Origin: Fodinicurvata fenggangensis DSM 21160
GTDB lineage: Bacteria > Pseudomonadota > Alphaproteobacteria > Kiloniellales > DSM-21159
Length of the DNA stretch: 64,000 nucleotides
Assembly: GCF_000686045.1 (NCBI RefSeq)
Contig: NZ_JMLV01000004.1
Span: 62,001 to 126,000, forward strand
Direction: 5' to 3'
Shown: piece by piece, positions 27,596-37,101 of the stretch
How the letters are laid out: every line of letters begins with the position of its first letter
How positions within the stretch are numbered: the stretch's first letter is position 1
Notes under the pieces: model-generated
What the model saw: only the letters and a program-made list of their open reading frames with translations
The model's database searches: none
What the model was told of the DNA's origin: nothing
Program-made: the position numbers and the translations under genes

Positions 27596-28999
27596 ATGTC
27601 CGAGGTCGAATCTCTTTCCCGGCAGGACTGGGATGTCGTTGTCGTGGGCGGTGGCAATGCTGCGCTCTGTGCCGCCATCGAAGCGGCCGAGGCCGGGTGT
27701 CGTGTGCTGATCCTGGAAGGGGCTCCCGAGCCCTATCGTGGAGGCAATTCTCGGCACACCCGCAACTTTCGCTGCATGCACAAGGGGCCTCTGTCCGTGC
27801 TGACGGACAGCTATGGCGAAGATGAGTATTTCGATGACCTGATGCTGGTCACCAAGGGCGAGACGGATGAGGATCTGGCGCGCCTGGCGATCCGGTCCTC
27901 GGAGGACTGCCTGCCCTGGATGGAGGCGCATGGGGTACGTTTCCAGCCCTCCTTGTCCGGTACATTGTCCCTCAGCCGCACGAACGCCTTTTTCCTGGGC
28001 GGCGGCAAGGCGTTGGTTAATGCCTACTACAACACAGCCGAGGATCTTGGGGTGTCTGTGGCCTATGAAGCCCAGGTGAAGCACGTCGAGGTGCGTGACG
28101 GCCGCTTCGAGGCCGTGCAGGCGGAGATCGCCGGCGCGCCCTGCCGCATCCGCGGGCGAGCCGTCATTCTGGCCTCTGGCGGGTTTCAGGCGGATATCGA
28201 CTGGCTGGCCCGAGCCTGGGGCCCGTCGGCGCGGAACTTCCTGATTCGGGGGACACCCTATAACAGGGGTGTCGTTCTCAACGACATGCTTGAGCAAGGC
28301 GCGGAAAGCGTGGGCGATCCCACCCAGTGCCATGCCGTGGCCATCGACGGCCGTGCGCCCAAGTTCGACGGTGGCATCGTCACGCGCCTGGACTGCGTGC
28401 CTTTCTCCATCGTGGTGAACCGCGAGGGCGAGCGCTTCTATGACGAGGGCGAGGACGTCTGGCCCAAGCGCTATGCCATCTGGGGACGCCTGGTGGCGGC
28501 GCAGCCCGACCAGGTTGCCTATTCCATTATCGATTCCAGGTCCATCGACCTCTTCATGCCCTCGGTCTTCAAGCCCGACCAGGCCGATAGCATCGAGGAG
28601 CTGGCCGAGAAGCTGGAACTGCCGCCGGACAAGCTGAAAGAGACCGTGGTGCACTTCAATGCGGCCTGCAGGGAAGGGGATTTCTACCCGACCGAGCTGG
28701 ACGGGCTTGCCACACAGGGGATTTCACCGGCCAAGACCAACTGGGCGCGGCCGATCAGTGAGCCGCCCTTCTATGGCTATGCCCTGCGGCCCGGCGTGAC
28801 CTTTACCTACCTGGGGCTGAAGGTGGACAGGACGGCCCGGGTCTCGGATGCCCAGGGGCGGTACGACAACATCTGGGCTGCCGGCGAGATCATGGCAGGC
28901 TCGATCCTGGGGCAGGGGTACCTGGCCGGCTTCGGCATGACCATCGGAACCGTCTTCGGGCGCATCGCGGGGCAGGAGGCCGCAGCTCATGTCAATTAA
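27596..28999 (+). CDS. tcuA: FAD-dependent tricarballylate dehydrogenase
   Basis: This 467-residue flavoprotein of the fumarate-reductase/succinate-dehydrogenase group is most like TcuA, which oxidises tricarballylate to cis-aconitate. The N-terminal dinucleotide motif 'DVVVVGGGNAALCAAIEAAEAG' and 'RGGNSRHTRNFRCMH' are typical of TcuA. The C-terminal FAD motif 'YDNIWAAGEIMAGSILGQGYLAGFG' is also present. Translation starts at the ATG behind AGAGGT; an open frame 22 codons longer lacks a ribosome site. It overlaps tcuB by 11 bases. The true substrate could be another tricarboxylate or a related acid. Confidence 0.88.
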   Translation: MSEVESLSRQDWDVVVVGGGNAALCAAIEAAEAGCRVLILEGAPEPYRGGNSRHTRNFRCMHKGPLSVLTDSYGEDEYFDDLMLVTKGETDEDLARLAIRSSEDCLPWMEAHGVRFQPSLSGTLSLSRTNAFFLGGGKALVNAYYNTAEDLGVSVAYEAQVKHVEVRDGRFEAVQAEIAGAPCRIRGRAVILASGGFQADIDWLARAWGPSARNFLIRGTPYNRGVVLNDMLEQGAESVGDPTQCHAVAIDGRAPKFDGGIVTRLDCVPFSIVVNREGERFYDEGEDVWPKRYAIWGRLVAAQPDQVAYSIIDSRSIDLFMPSVFKPDQADSIEELAEKLELPPDKLKETVVHFNAACREGDFYPTELDGLATQGISPAKTNWARPISEPPFYGYALRPGVTFTYLGLKVDRTARVSDAQGRYDNIWAAGEIMAGSILGQGYLAGFGMTIGTVFGRIAGQEAAAHVN

Positions 29000-30095
29000 T
29001 ATCGTACAGGGGGTGGAGACCGACCAGGAAACGGAGGCGATCCAGGAAGCCCGGCGTCAGGTCGAGATCTGCAACGCCTGTCGCTATTGCGAGGGCTATT
29101 GCTCGGTCTTTCCCGCCATTACACGTAAGCGCCTCTTTGCCGAGGGGGACCTGACGCAGCTGGCGAATCTCTGCCACAACTGCCGTGGCTGCTATTACGC
29201 CTGCCAGTACACCGAGCCGCACGAGTTCGCGCTCAACATACCCAAGATTCTGGCCGAGGTGCGCAGCGAAAGCTGGGAGACCTTTGCCTGGCCTGGTGGA
29301 CTGGCGCGCCGCTTCCAGGAAAGTGGCGTGACCATGGCCTTGCTGCTGACCGCAGGGCTCGCTCTTTTCTTTGCTCTGATTCAGTTCCTGCAACCCGAGA
29401 GTGGCCGAGGTTTCTATGCCTATCTTTCCCACGGCCTGATGGTCGCGCTTTTCGCGCCGGCATTCCTGCTGCCGCTTGCAACGATTGCGATCAGCCTGAG
29501 GCGTTACTGGCGTTCAGTGGGCGGCGCAAGGGTGCGCTTATCGCAGCTGAAGACCGCGTTCCTGGATGCAGCGCAGCTGCGGAATCTTTCCGGCGGCCAG
29601 GGGCAGGGCTGTAACTTCGAGCAGGGTACGCGCTACACGGATCGACGGCGTTGGTTGCATCAGGCTGTCCTCTACGGGTTTCTGCTGTGTTTTGCATCCA
29701 CCTCCTCAGCCACCCTGATGCACTATGTGATGGGCTGGGAGGCGCCCTACGGCTTCTTCACGCCACCCAAGCTGCTGGGCGTGCCCGGCGGTATCCTGTT
29801 GATGATCGGCACGGCCGGGCTTGCCTGGCTAAAGCTGCGTGCAGCGCCGGAGCTGGGGGCCGTGCGCGTTTGGGGGGGCGAGATGGCCTTCGTCCTACTG
29901 CTGTTCCTGGTGGCAGCCACCGGGCTGGCGCTCTATGCGGCGAGTGGAACGGCGGCCGTTTCCCCCCTGCTGGCAATCCACCTGGGAGCGGTGCTGACCT
30001 TCTTCCTGCTGATGCCCTACTCGAAGATGGTGCATGGCTTCTACAGGTTGGCGGCGCTGGTGCGCGATGCACAGCAGAAAGAAAGTACCCAATAA
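28989..30095 (+). CDS. tcuB: Tricarballylate utilization protein B
   Basis: This 368-residue membrane iron-sulfur protein accepts electrons from TcuA and passes them to the quinone pool. The N-terminal 90 residues hold two cysteine clusters, 'CNACRYCEGYC' and 'CHNCRGCYYAC', suited to [4Fe-4S] centres. About six membrane helices follow, with histidines for heme b. The start overlaps tcuA. No tcuC citrate-type carrier is present; a TRAP system may do the uptake instead. Confidence 0.9.
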   Translation: MSINIVQGVETDQETEAIQEARRQVEICNACRYCEGYCSVFPAITRKRLFAEGDLTQLANLCHNCRGCYYACQYTEPHEFALNIPKILAEVRSESWETFAWPGGLARRFQESGVTMALLLTAGLALFFALIQFLQPESGRGFYAYLSHGLMVALFAPAFLLPLATIAISLRRYWRSVGGARVRLSQLKTAFLDAAQLRNLSGGQGQGCNFEQGTRYTDRRRWLHQAVLYGFLLCFASTSSATLMHYVMGWEAPYGFFTPPKLLGVPGGILLMIGTAGLAWLKLRAAPELGAVRVWGGEMAFVLLLFLVAATGLALYAASGTAAVSPLLAIHLGAVLTFFLLMPYSKMVHGFYRLAALVRDAQQKESTQ

Positions 30096-30149
30096 AGGAA
30101 GAGCCGCCCGGTTTTGCCCCTGGGATCATGGTAGGGTGTTGCGCTCAGT

Positions 30150-30166
30150 AGAATAGTGTTCTATTC
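30150..30166. promoter_or_regulatory. Candidate IclR operator before the 30-38 kb operon
   Basis: GAATAG-TGTT-CTATTC (30151-30166) is a perfect inverted repeat 42 bases upstream of the dehydrogenase start. It contains AGAA-N5-TTCT, shared with a site at 31168. The IclR gene at the far end of this operon is the likely partner. Confidence 0.55.
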
Positions 30167-30207
30167 CTGAGACTCTATCATATCTTATCGAACAAGGAGC
30201 AGGTGGA

Positions 30208-31089
30208 ATGGCACAGGCGCGTATCGGCTTTATCGGCCTCGGAGTGATGGGGGAGCCGATTTGCCGAAACATCATGGTCGGATCAGGTCAGCCCTTTACC
30301 GTCTTTGATCTGGCAGATGCGCCGCTGCAACGTATGGCCGGCCATGGGGCGAAGGTTGCTGCCAGCGTCCGTGAGGTCGTTGAAAACAGCGACATCGTTT
30401 TCCTGTCCCTTCCGGGCGGCCCGGAGGTGGAGCAGATCGTCCTGGGCGAGGACGGCGTGCTGGAAAACGGGCGCGAGGGCCAGCGTGTCATCGACCTTTC
30501 CACGACACCGGTGGACCTTACGCGGGACCTGGCAAACAAGCTGGCGGAAAAGGGTCTGCGCTTTGCCGATGCGCCGGTGGCCCGGACGCGGCAGGCGGCC
30601 GAGGACGGTACGCTGAGCATCATGGTGGGAAGCGACCAGGCCCTGTTCGAGGAGATCCGCCCCTATCTGGCGCATACTGCCTCGGAAGTTACGCATTGCG
30701 GCGCCGTGGGCTGCGGACAGGTGGTCAAGATACTGAACAACATGGTGCTCTTCGAGACCGTGGTGGCACTGGCCGAGGCCCTCAATATCGGCGAGGCGGC
30801 AGGGGTGGAACGCACGACCCTGTTCGAAACGCTCTCGAAGGGTTCGGCAGACAGCTTTGCCCTGCGCAATCACGGCATGAAAGCCATGCTGCCGGACAAC
30901 TTCCCGCAAGGCGCCTTTCCGACCGATTACGCTATCAAGGACTGCAGCTATGCCCTGTCGCTTGCTGCGCATGTGGACATGAAAGCACCCGGTGCCAGTC
31001 ATGCGCTGTCCATGCTGAGAACCGCCAGCGAGGCGGGATTTGGCAAGGAGTACTTCCCGGTTCTCACTCGCGTGACTGGAAAGGCTTGA
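30208..31089 (+). CDS. Beta-hydroxyacid dehydrogenase (3-hydroxyisobutyrate family)
   Basis: This 293-residue NAD(P)-dependent oxidoreductase opens with the Rossmann motif 'IGFIGLGVMGEPICRN'. It carries the family catalytic lysine in 'GCGQVVKILNNM' and the substrate segment 'FADAPVARTRQAAEDGTLSIMVG', where the usual 'DAPVSGG' is 'DAPVART'. Family members oxidise 3-hydroxyisobutyrate, tartronate semialdehyde or similar acids. The change near the substrate loop suggests another hydroxyacid. The ribosome site is AAGGAG. It heads the operon that includes the ABC importer. Confidence 0.88.
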   Translation: MAQARIGFIGLGVMGEPICRNIMVGSGQPFTVFDLADAPLQRMAGHGAKVAASVREVVENSDIVFLSLPGGPEVEQIVLGEDGVLENGREGQRVIDLSTTPVDLTRDLANKLAEKGLRFADAPVARTRQAAEDGTLSIMVGSDQALFEEIRPYLAHTASEVTHCGAVGCGQVVKILNNMVLFETVVALAEALNIGEAAGVERTTLFETLSKGSADSFALRNHGMKAMLPDNFPQGAFPTDYAIKDCSYALSLAAHVDMKAPGASHALSMLRTASEAGFGKEYFPVLTRVTGKA

Positions 31090-31166
31090 GGCACGAACCG
31101 ACTGGTGCACCCAAGCGGCTATCCGAAAAACGGGTTGCATTCCCGTTCAGAATGCGGTCTATTTAA

Positions 31167-31181
31167 CAGAATAAAGTTCTG
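31167..31181. promoter_or_regulatory. Candidate second IclR operator
   Basis: CAGAA-TAAAG-TTCTG is a perfect 5-bp-arm inverted repeat with the same AGAA-N5-TTCT spacing as the site at 30150. It lies 25 bases before the SCP2-like gene, in a 117-base gap that may hold an internal promoter. Confidence 0.5.
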
Positions 31182-31206
31182 ACTAACGGAACACACGGGG
31201 GAGGAC

Positions 31207-31614
31207 ATGCCCGAGAACCCACAAGCGCTGTGCAAGCAGGCGCTTGTCTCGATACCCGAGCGGTTGGGGAAGGACGCGCACCTGCAATGGCAGGGACGGC
31301 GCCTGACCTGCTGTTTCCTGGTGGGAGTCGACGAGACACCGTTCTATTTCGACGTTGAGCAGGGGCGCATTGTCGCCGTGACTCAAGGGCCGATCCTTAT
31401 GCGGTCCTGGGACTTTGCCCTGAAAGCGCCGGCCGACGCCTGGCTCGGCTATTGGGCGGCTGTCCCGAAACCCTGGTATCACGACCTCCTGGCGCTCTCG
31501 AAGGCCGGCAAGCTGACCATCGAGGGCAACCTCCACCCCCTCATGTCCAATCTGCAGTACATCAAGGACCTGCTCGCCCTGCCGCGCGGATCCGTGCCGG
31601 GGGGTGAGTCATGA
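31207..31614 (+). CDS. SCP2-like domain protein
   Basis: This 135-residue protein looks like a sterol-carrier-protein-2-type fold. The order of segments 'FYFDVEQGRIVAVTQG', 'DFALKAPADAWLGYW' and 'LSKAGKLTIEGNLHPLMSNLQYIKDLLAL' matches the hydrophobic-ligand binding domain found alone or fused to hydrolases. No signal peptide is seen. It may hold a hydrophobic or acyl substrate for the alpha/beta hydrolase, whose start overlaps its stop by four bases. GGGGGAGG precedes the ATG. The family call is by pattern only. Confidence 0.7.
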   Translation: MPENPQALCKQALVSIPERLGKDAHLQWQGRRLTCCFLVGVDETPFYFDVEQGRIVAVTQGPILMRSWDFALKAPADAWLGYWAAVPKPWYHDLLALSKAGKLTIEGNLHPLMSNLQYIKDLLALPRGSVPGGES

Positions 31615-32486
31615 CGCCTTATATTGAACCCGTTGTCGGGCGTTACCTGAACCTGGACATCGATGGCCGCCAGCAGCGGCTCTATTACGAGGAGGCGGGC
31701 GAGGGGATACCCCTGCTATGCCTGCATACGGCCGGTGCAGATGGCCGGCAGTTTCGCGCGCTGGTGAACGACGAGGAGGTGACCCGGAACTTCCGTGTCA
31801 TCGCCTTCGACCTGCCCTGGCACGGCAAGTCAAGTCCACCAGCAGGATATCACAAAGAGGAATACCGCCTGACGCGGGAGTTCTACGTCAAGACGATCCT
31901 GGCTGTCAGCGAGGCTTTAGGGCTGGATCGCCCCGTTGCCATGGGCTGTTCCATCGGCGGGCGCATCGTCCTGAACCTGGCAGCGGACCATCCTGAGCAC
32001 TTCCGGGCCCTGATCGGCCTGCAGTCTGCGGATCACCAGACACCCTGGTACGATACCGACTGGTTGCACCGCAGCGATGTGCACGGTGGCGAGGTCTGTG
32101 CCGCCCTGGTTTCCGGCTTGATCGCGCCCGGCGGCTCCGAGGCCGACCGCCACGAGACGCTCTGGCATTACCTGTCCAGCGGTCCCGGCATATTCAAGGG
32201 CGACCTGTACTTCTACCGGGTCGACGGCGATCTGCGTGAGGTGACGCCGCGCATCGATACGGCGCGCTGTCCGCTGTACCTGCTTACCGGCGAGTACGAT
32301 TTCTCCTGTACGCCAGAGGATACGAGGCGTACAGCCGAGCGGATTCCCGGCGCCCGCGTGACCATCATGGAGAAGCTGGGTCACTTCCCGATGAGCGAAA
32401 ACCCAGAACAGTTCCGGCAGTACCTTATGCCCGTACTGCAGGAAATTCGTGCCGGTGCAGTTAATCAGACTGATGCCGGTTCGTGA
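31611..32486 (+). CDS. Alpha/beta hydrolase
   Basis: This 291-residue alpha/beta-fold hydrolase has an oxyanion 'LHTAGADGRQFRAL' region, the nucleophile elbow 'MGCSIGGRIVLNLA', an acid in 'GEYDFSCTPED' and a histidine in 'KLGHFPMSENPEQF'. It could cleave an ester, lactone or C-C bond. It is translationally coupled to the SCP2-like gene, so the two proteins probably act together on one compound. The ABC binding-protein gene follows after 43 bases. Confidence 0.85.
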   Translation: MTPYIEPVVGRYLNLDIDGRQQRLYYEEAGEGIPLLCLHTAGADGRQFRALVNDEEVTRNFRVIAFDLPWHGKSSPPAGYHKEEYRLTREFYVKTILAVSEALGLDRPVAMGCSIGGRIVLNLAADHPEHFRALIGLQSADHQTPWYDTDWLHRSDVHGGEVCAALVSGLIAPGGSEADRHETLWHYLSSGPGIFKGDLYFYRVDGDLREVTPRIDTARCPLYLLTGEYDFSCTPEDTRRTAERIPGARVTIMEKLGHFPMSENPEQFRQYLMPVLQEIRAGAVNQTDAGS

Positions 32487-32529
32487 GTGTGAGAAGACCC
32501 GATAATCAATTCCTGGGAGGAAACTGAAA

Positions 32530-33708
32530 ATGAAGTTCAAGAGTACATTGGCACTGGCCGTGGGTGCGGCCATTGCGTTCTCCGCACCACCGACCGTGGC
32601 GCAGGAGAACAAGACCCTCAAGGTAGGTGCTTTGGTGACCCTGTCCGGTGCTGGCGCCAGCTGGGGCCGCGGCATGCTGGAGGCGACGGAGCTTGCCGCA
32701 AGCAAGTACAACGAGGCCGGCGGCATCGAGGTTGGTGGCGAAACCTATGACATAGAGGTCATCGCCTACGACGACAGCTACAAGGCCAACGAGGCCGTGT
32801 CGGCTGCCAACCGACTCGTCTACGACGACGAGGTGAAGTACATCATCGGCACGGTTGGCTCCGCACCGATCCTGGCGATTCAGCCGATCACCGAGAAGGA
32901 GGGTGTCATTACCATGACGCTCGGCTTCACCAGTGAAGCGCTGTCTCCGGAGAAGCCCTATACCTTCCGTCCGAACCTGACGACGGCCGAGGTCGCTCAG
33001 CCGCAGATCGACTGGGTCGTGGAAAGCCAGGGGATCGAGACGGTCGGCGCGCTGTTCCCGAACGACGAAACCGGTGAGCAGATTGCCAAGGACGTTTCCG
33101 CCTCTTATGAGCGCGCCGGGGCCGAGATGTCTGCCATCGAGTTCTTCGAGCGTGACCAGGTGGATTTCGTGCCTTTGCTGACCCGGATCATGTCCGAGGG
33201 CGTGGACGCCATTGAACTGGACGGCAACTCGCCGGAGACGGCCGGCCAGATCGTTCAGCAGGCCCGTGACATCGGCTTCGAGGGTGCCATCATCCGCACG
33301 GGCGGGCCGGCCACGGCCGAGATTGTCAACGTGGCCGGTGCCGAGGCTGCGGAAGGCATGTTCGTCCATGCGGGACTGGATCCAAGCAAGGACTCCGTGA
33401 ATGCCTACATCACGGAGTACGAGGAAACCTTCGAGCACTCCATGAACGGCTTCAGTCCCTTCTTCTACGATGGTGCGAACATGCTGTTCCAGGCCATGCA
33501 GGAGGCCGGTACCGTCGAGGACACCGACGCCGTCCGCAAGGCACTGGAAAGCATCGAATCCTACGAGGGTGTGCTGGGTGAACTGTCCTGGACGGGCGAG
33601 GATCGCTACGGCATCGCCCATCAGATCGACGCCCCTTTCTATGTCGCGCAGGTGCGTGACGGGAAGGAAGAGATCGTTGCGACCTGTGACATCGAGGGCT
33701 GCGAGTAA
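32530..33708 (+). CDS. ABC transporter substrate-binding protein (LivJ-like)
   Basis: This 392-residue periplasmic protein has a Sec signal peptide ('ALAVGAAIAFSAPPTVAQE') and the type I periplasmic-binding fold of the branched-chain amino acid group ('LKVGALVTLSGAGASWGRGMLEATELA'). It delivers a solute to the LivHM-type permease encoded next. The surrounding hydrolase, dehydrogenases and SCP2-like gene suggest a carboxylic acid or ester rather than leucine. The ribosome site GGGAGG is strong. A hairpin follows the gene. Confidence 0.93.
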   Translation: MKFKSTLALAVGAAIAFSAPPTVAQENKTLKVGALVTLSGAGASWGRGMLEATELAASKYNEAGGIEVGGETYDIEVIAYDDSYKANEAVSAANRLVYDDEVKYIIGTVGSAPILAIQPITEKEGVITMTLGFTSEALSPEKPYTFRPNLTTAEVAQPQIDWVVESQGIETVGALFPNDETGEQIAKDVSASYERAGAEMSAIEFFERDQVDFVPLLTRIMSEGVDAIELDGNSPETAGQIVQQARDIGFEGAIIRTGGPATAEIVNVAGAEAAEGMFVHAGLDPSKDSVNAYITEYEETFEHSMNGFSPFFYDGANMLFQAMQEAGTVEDTDAVRKALESIESYEGVLGELSWTGEDRYGIAHQIDAPFYVAQVRDGKEEIVATCDIEGCE

Positions 33709-33728
33709 GTCCCGGTCTTGGTGAAACC

Positions 33729-33757
33729 GGCCACCGGGTGACGTCCACCCGGTGGCC
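33729..33757 (+). terminator. Hairpin between binding-protein and permease genes
   Basis: A perfect 12-bp stem, GGCCACCGGGTG with CACCCGGTGGCC, and a five-base loop lies 20 bases after the binding-protein stop and is followed by CTTT. It probably stabilises the upstream mRNA or ends part of the transcripts, so that more binding protein than permease is made. Confidence 0.8.
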
Positions 33758-33777
33758 CTTTGCAAGGGCGTGCCACC

Positions 33778-34641
33778 GTGAGTTTCCTGATTATCCAATC
33801 CCTGGTGAACGGGGTCATCCTGGGGTTGCTCTACCTCCTGATGGCGATCGGATTCACCCTGGTTTTCGGCATCATGCGCGTGGTGAACTTCGCGCATGGC
33901 GAGTTCTACATGCTGGGGGCTTTTGCGGCCTATTTCGCCTTCGCGGTGGCCGGCCTGCCCTATCCCGTCGCCGTGGCGGGTGCCTTCGGCGGCGCAATCG
34001 TGCTGGGGGCAATCATCGAGCGCGTGGTCTTCAGGCCATTCCGGGGAGATGAACTGTCGGGCATGATCGCCTCGATCGGCCTGGCATTGATCCTGCAGAA
34101 CCTGGCGCTGATCGCCTTCGGCCCGGATCCTCTGTCCATGCCCAGCCTGGTGTCCGGCGCCTACAACTGGGGCGGCATCATCCTGCCCAAGTCCCGGGTA
34201 GTGGTGATTCTCGGCTCCATGGTGATTCTGGCCATCTTCTATTACTTTCTCATGCACACCCGGACCGGACGTGCGCTGAGGGCTCTGGTCCAGGACCGCG
34301 AAATCGCGGCTGCCTATGGCGTACGCGTGGAGTTGATGTATCCGCTCGGCCTCGCCCTTGGCGCCGCGCTGGCAGCCATGGCCGGCGCCTTCATGGCGCC
34401 GCTGTTCGGGGTTTCTCCCTTCGTTGGCGGTACGCCGCTGCTCAAAGCCTTTATCGTCGTGATCCTGGGCGGATTGGGCAGCATCCCGGGCGCCGTGATT
34501 GCCAGCATGCTGCTGGGATTGATCGAAAGCACCACCAGCACCTTCTTTGGTGCCTCGACGGCGGATATCGTGGTCTTCGCACTCGTCATCGCCGTGCTCC
34601 TGGTGCGCCCATCGGGCCTGCTTGGTCACAAGGAGGCCTGA
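33778..34641 (+). CDS. ABC transporter permease (LivH-like)
   Basis: This 287-residue inner-membrane permease has about eight helices and matches the LivH group ('GLLYLLMAIGFTLVFGIMRVVNFAHGEFYMLG'). It forms the channel with the LivM-like partner. The likely start is the GTG at 33778 behind AAGGG; a TTG six codons earlier lies against the hairpin. The next gene begins three bases after the stop. Confidence 0.93.
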   Translation: MSFLIIQSLVNGVILGLLYLLMAIGFTLVFGIMRVVNFAHGEFYMLGAFAAYFAFAVAGLPYPVAVAGAFGGAIVLGAIIERVVFRPFRGDELSGMIASIGLALILQNLALIAFGPDPLSMPSLVSGAYNWGGIILPKSRVVVILGSMVILAIFYYFLMHTRTGRALRALVQDREIAAAYGVRVELMYPLGLALGAALAAMAGAFMAPLFGVSPFVGGTPLLKAFIVVILGGLGSIPGAVIASMLLGLIESTTSTFFGASTADIVVFALVIAVLLVRPSGLLGHKEA

Positions 34642-34644
34642 CCC

Positions 34645-35625
34645 ATGGAAAAAAGCACAGCACAGACAGGCGTGACGCAGGCATCCTTCTGGACAGTGGG
34701 GCGGGGCGCGTTTGCGCTGGCCCTGCTGGCCGCTGCCCTGTTCCCTGTGATCAGCGGCAGCACCTTTCATTTCCACATCGCCATCATGATCTGCCTGGCC
34801 ATCATCGCGACGATGGGCCTGGGCGTCATCGCACGTGTCGGGCAGCTGTCGCTCTGTCACGGGGCCTTCGTCGGTGTCGGCGCTTACACCTCCATGCTGA
34901 TGGTGATGCGCCTCGAACTGCCTTTCATGGCGGGCGTTGTCGCGGCGGTGGTCGTTACCTCACTGGTGGCTGCCCTGATCGGAGGGCCACTGCTGCGTCT
35001 GCGCGGGGTCTACTTCGTGCTGATCACCTTCGCACTGAACGAGCTGTTCCGCCTGGTTATGCTGGAGTTTCCGGGCCTGTCGGGTGGCTCCAGCGGGATC
35101 GCCAACATTCCTGCAGCCAGTTTTGGCAGCCTGGTGCTGGACGAAAAGGCCACCTTCTATCCCCTGGCCCTGATCTCGGCTGTCCTGGTGGTGGCCCTGG
35201 TGGCGCTGGTGGATCGCAGCATGATCGGGCGGCGTTTTTCGGCCGTGGAGGAAAACATTACCCTGGCTGAATCGACCGGGATCGCCACGGCCCGGACTCA
35301 GAACCTGGCCTTCATTATCGGCAGTGGCATTGCCGGTTTCGCCGGGGCCCTGATGGCGCATTACATTGGGTTCCTCTCTCCGGAAACCTTCCACTTCGAG
35401 CTTTCGGTCTCCTACATCATCATGCTGGTGGTTGGTGGACGTCTGGCACTCTGGGGCCCGGTTGTCGGGGCGCTGATCCTGACACCGCTACCGGAATTCC
35501 TGCGTGGTGCCATGGAATTCCAGCACGTTTTCTATGGCGTGGCCCTGATCGTTATCCTGAGTTTCCTGCCCAATGGGCTGGTGTCGCTTCCCGATAGGCT
35601 TGCAAGGTTGGGAGGTCGGAAATGA
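34645..35625 (+). CDS. ABC transporter permease (LivM-like)
   Basis: This 326-residue permease has about ten helices and LivM family motifs such as '[19 protein letters not shown]' and '[14 protein letters not shown]'. It pairs with the LivH-like protein. Its stop overlaps the LivG-like start by four bases (ATGA). Confidence 0.93.
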   Translation: MEKSTAQTGVTQASFWTVGRGAFALALLAAALFPVISGSTFHFHIAIMICLAIIATMGLGVIARVGQLSLCHGAFVGVGAYTSMLMVMRLELPFMAGVVAAVVVTSLVAALIGGPLLRLRGVYFVLITFALNELFRLVMLEFPGLSGGSSGIANIPAASFGSLVLDEKATFYPLALISAVLVVALVALVDRSMIGRRFSAVEENITLAESTGIATARTQNLAFIIGSGIAGFAGALMAHYIGFLSPETFHFELSVSYIIMLVVGGRLALWGPVVGALILTPLPEFLRGAMEFQHVFYGVALIVILSFLPNGLVSLPDRLARLGGRK

Positions 35626-36404
35626 CAACACCTATCCTTTCCGTCCAGGGCCTGACCAAGCGTTTCGGCGGTCTGGTGGCATTGTCGGATGTTACCTTCG
35701 AAGTGCCGCCCGGCCATATCACCGGACTGATTGGCCCGAACGGGGCCGGCAAGAGCACGGCCTTCAACCTTATCAGTGGAACACTTCCAGCCACCTCGGG
35801 GCAGGTCGCTTTCCAGGGTGAGACCATAACCGGAATGTCGCCGCACAGGGTTGTCGAGAAGGGCCTGGTACGCACCTTCCAGGCGGCCACGATCTTTCCG
35901 CGTTCGAGTGTTCTCGACAATGTCATCCGGGGCGCATTGGTCCGTCATACCGTTGGCTTCTGGCCTCAGCTCTTCATGACTGCCGCTGCGCGCAAGGAAC
36001 TTGCACATGCCAGGATGGAAGCCGAAGCGATCCTGGAAAGCATGGGCCTGACCCAGCTGAGGGATGCCAAGGCTGGGACCCTGGCCTACGGCCACCAGAA
36101 ACGCCTGGGTGTGGCGATCGGTCTGGCGACGCAACCGCGGCTGCTGCTGTTGGATGAGCCGGCCGCCGGGCTCAATCCCGAGGAGGTCGACACCTTCAGT
36201 CGAATTCTGGGGCAGGTCCACAAGAGCTATGACCTGACCTTGTTGGTGGTGGAGCATCACATGCGATTGATCATGGAGATCTGCGACAAGGTCGTGGTGC
36301 TGGACCATGGCACGAAGTTGACCGAGGGCACACCGGCCGAAGTTCAGAACAATCCGAAAGTCATCGAGGCCTATCTTGGGAAAGAAGATGCTGGGACAGC
36401 TTGA
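35622..36404 (+). CDS. ABC transporter ATP-binding protein (LivG-like)
   Basis: This 260-residue ATPase has Walker A 'GPNGAGKST', a signature stretch '[16 protein letters not shown]' and Walker B '[11 protein letters not shown]'. The '[15 protein letters not shown]' segment after the first beta sheet is typical of LivG. It is one of two ATPases powering the importer. The next ATPase gene starts inside its last 17 bases. Confidence 0.94.
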   Translation: MTTPILSVQGLTKRFGGLVALSDVTFEVPPGHITGLIGPNGAGKSTAFNLISGTLPATSGQVAFQGETITGMSPHRVVEKGLVRTFQAATIFPRSSVLDNVIRGALVRHTVGFWPQLFMTAAARKELAHARMEAEAILESMGLTQLRDAKAGTLAYGHQKRLGVAIGLATQPRLLLLDEPAAGLNPEEVDTFSRILGQVHKSYDLTLLVVEHHMRLIMEICDKVVVLDHGTKLTEGTPAEVQNNPKVIEAYLGKEDAGTA

Positions 36405-37101
36405 GGTTAGCAACCTGATCGTACGTTACGGTCCCGTCGAGGCCGTACGTGACTTGTCCTTTTCCGCCGACGCGGGCCAGATCGTGGCCCTTATTGGCGC
36501 CAACGGGGCTGGAAAGAGCACAACACTGAAAGCCATCATGGGACTCTGTGAGCGCCTGCAGGGCAGTGTGCGCGTGGACGGAGAGGACGTGCGTTCCCGG
36601 CCCGGGGCGGCTCTTGCGCATGGTGTCGCCTTGTCCCCGGAAGGCCGGCGTATGTTCGCGCGCATGACCGTGCAGGACAATCTGTTGATGGGAGCCTATT
36701 CCGGCCAGGGTCAGCGCCCGCAGAAGGAGGTTCTGGAGCAGGTCTACCAGTACTTTCCGCGCCTGAAGGAACGCCGCAAGCAGATGGCGGGTTCGCTCTC
36801 CGGAGGCGAGCAGCAGATGGCGGCCATCGGTCGCGCTCTGATGGCCCAGCCGCGCATCCTGATGCTGGACGAACCCTCTCTTGGCATCGCGCCCATCATT
36901 GTTGCCGACATCGCGCGGATTATTCACGAGATCAACAAGGACACAGGCGTGACCGTGATTCTGGTCGAGCAGAATGCGCAGATGGCACTGCAGCTTGCCT
37001 CTCGCGGTTACGTGTTGGAAAGCGGCCAGATCGAGCTTTCGGGCACAGGGGAAGAGCTGCTGGCCAACCCGGACGTCCGCAAAGCTTATCTTGGAACTTG
37101 A
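36388..37101 (+). CDS. ABC transporter ATP-binding protein (LivF-like)
   Basis: This 237-residue ATPase has Walker A 'GANGAGKST', the signature 'LSGGEQQMAAIGRALM', Walker B 'ILMLDEPSLGI' and the LivF-like 'GVALSPEGRRMFARMTVQDNL'. I use the ATG at 36388 behind GGGAAAG; a TTG four codons earlier is less likely. Its stop shares one base with the aldehyde dehydrogenase start. Confidence 0.94.
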   Translation: MLGQLEVSNLIVRYGPVEAVRDLSFSADAGQIVALIGANGAGKSTTLKAIMGLCERLQGSVRVDGEDVRSRPGAALAHGVALSPEGRRMFARMTVQDNLLMGAYSGQGQRPQKEVLEQVYQYFPRLKERRKQMAGSLSGGEQQMAAIGRALMAQPRILMLDEPSLGIAPIIVADIARIIHEINKDTGVTVILVEQNAQMALQLASRGYVLESGQIELSGTGEELLANPDVRKAYLGT

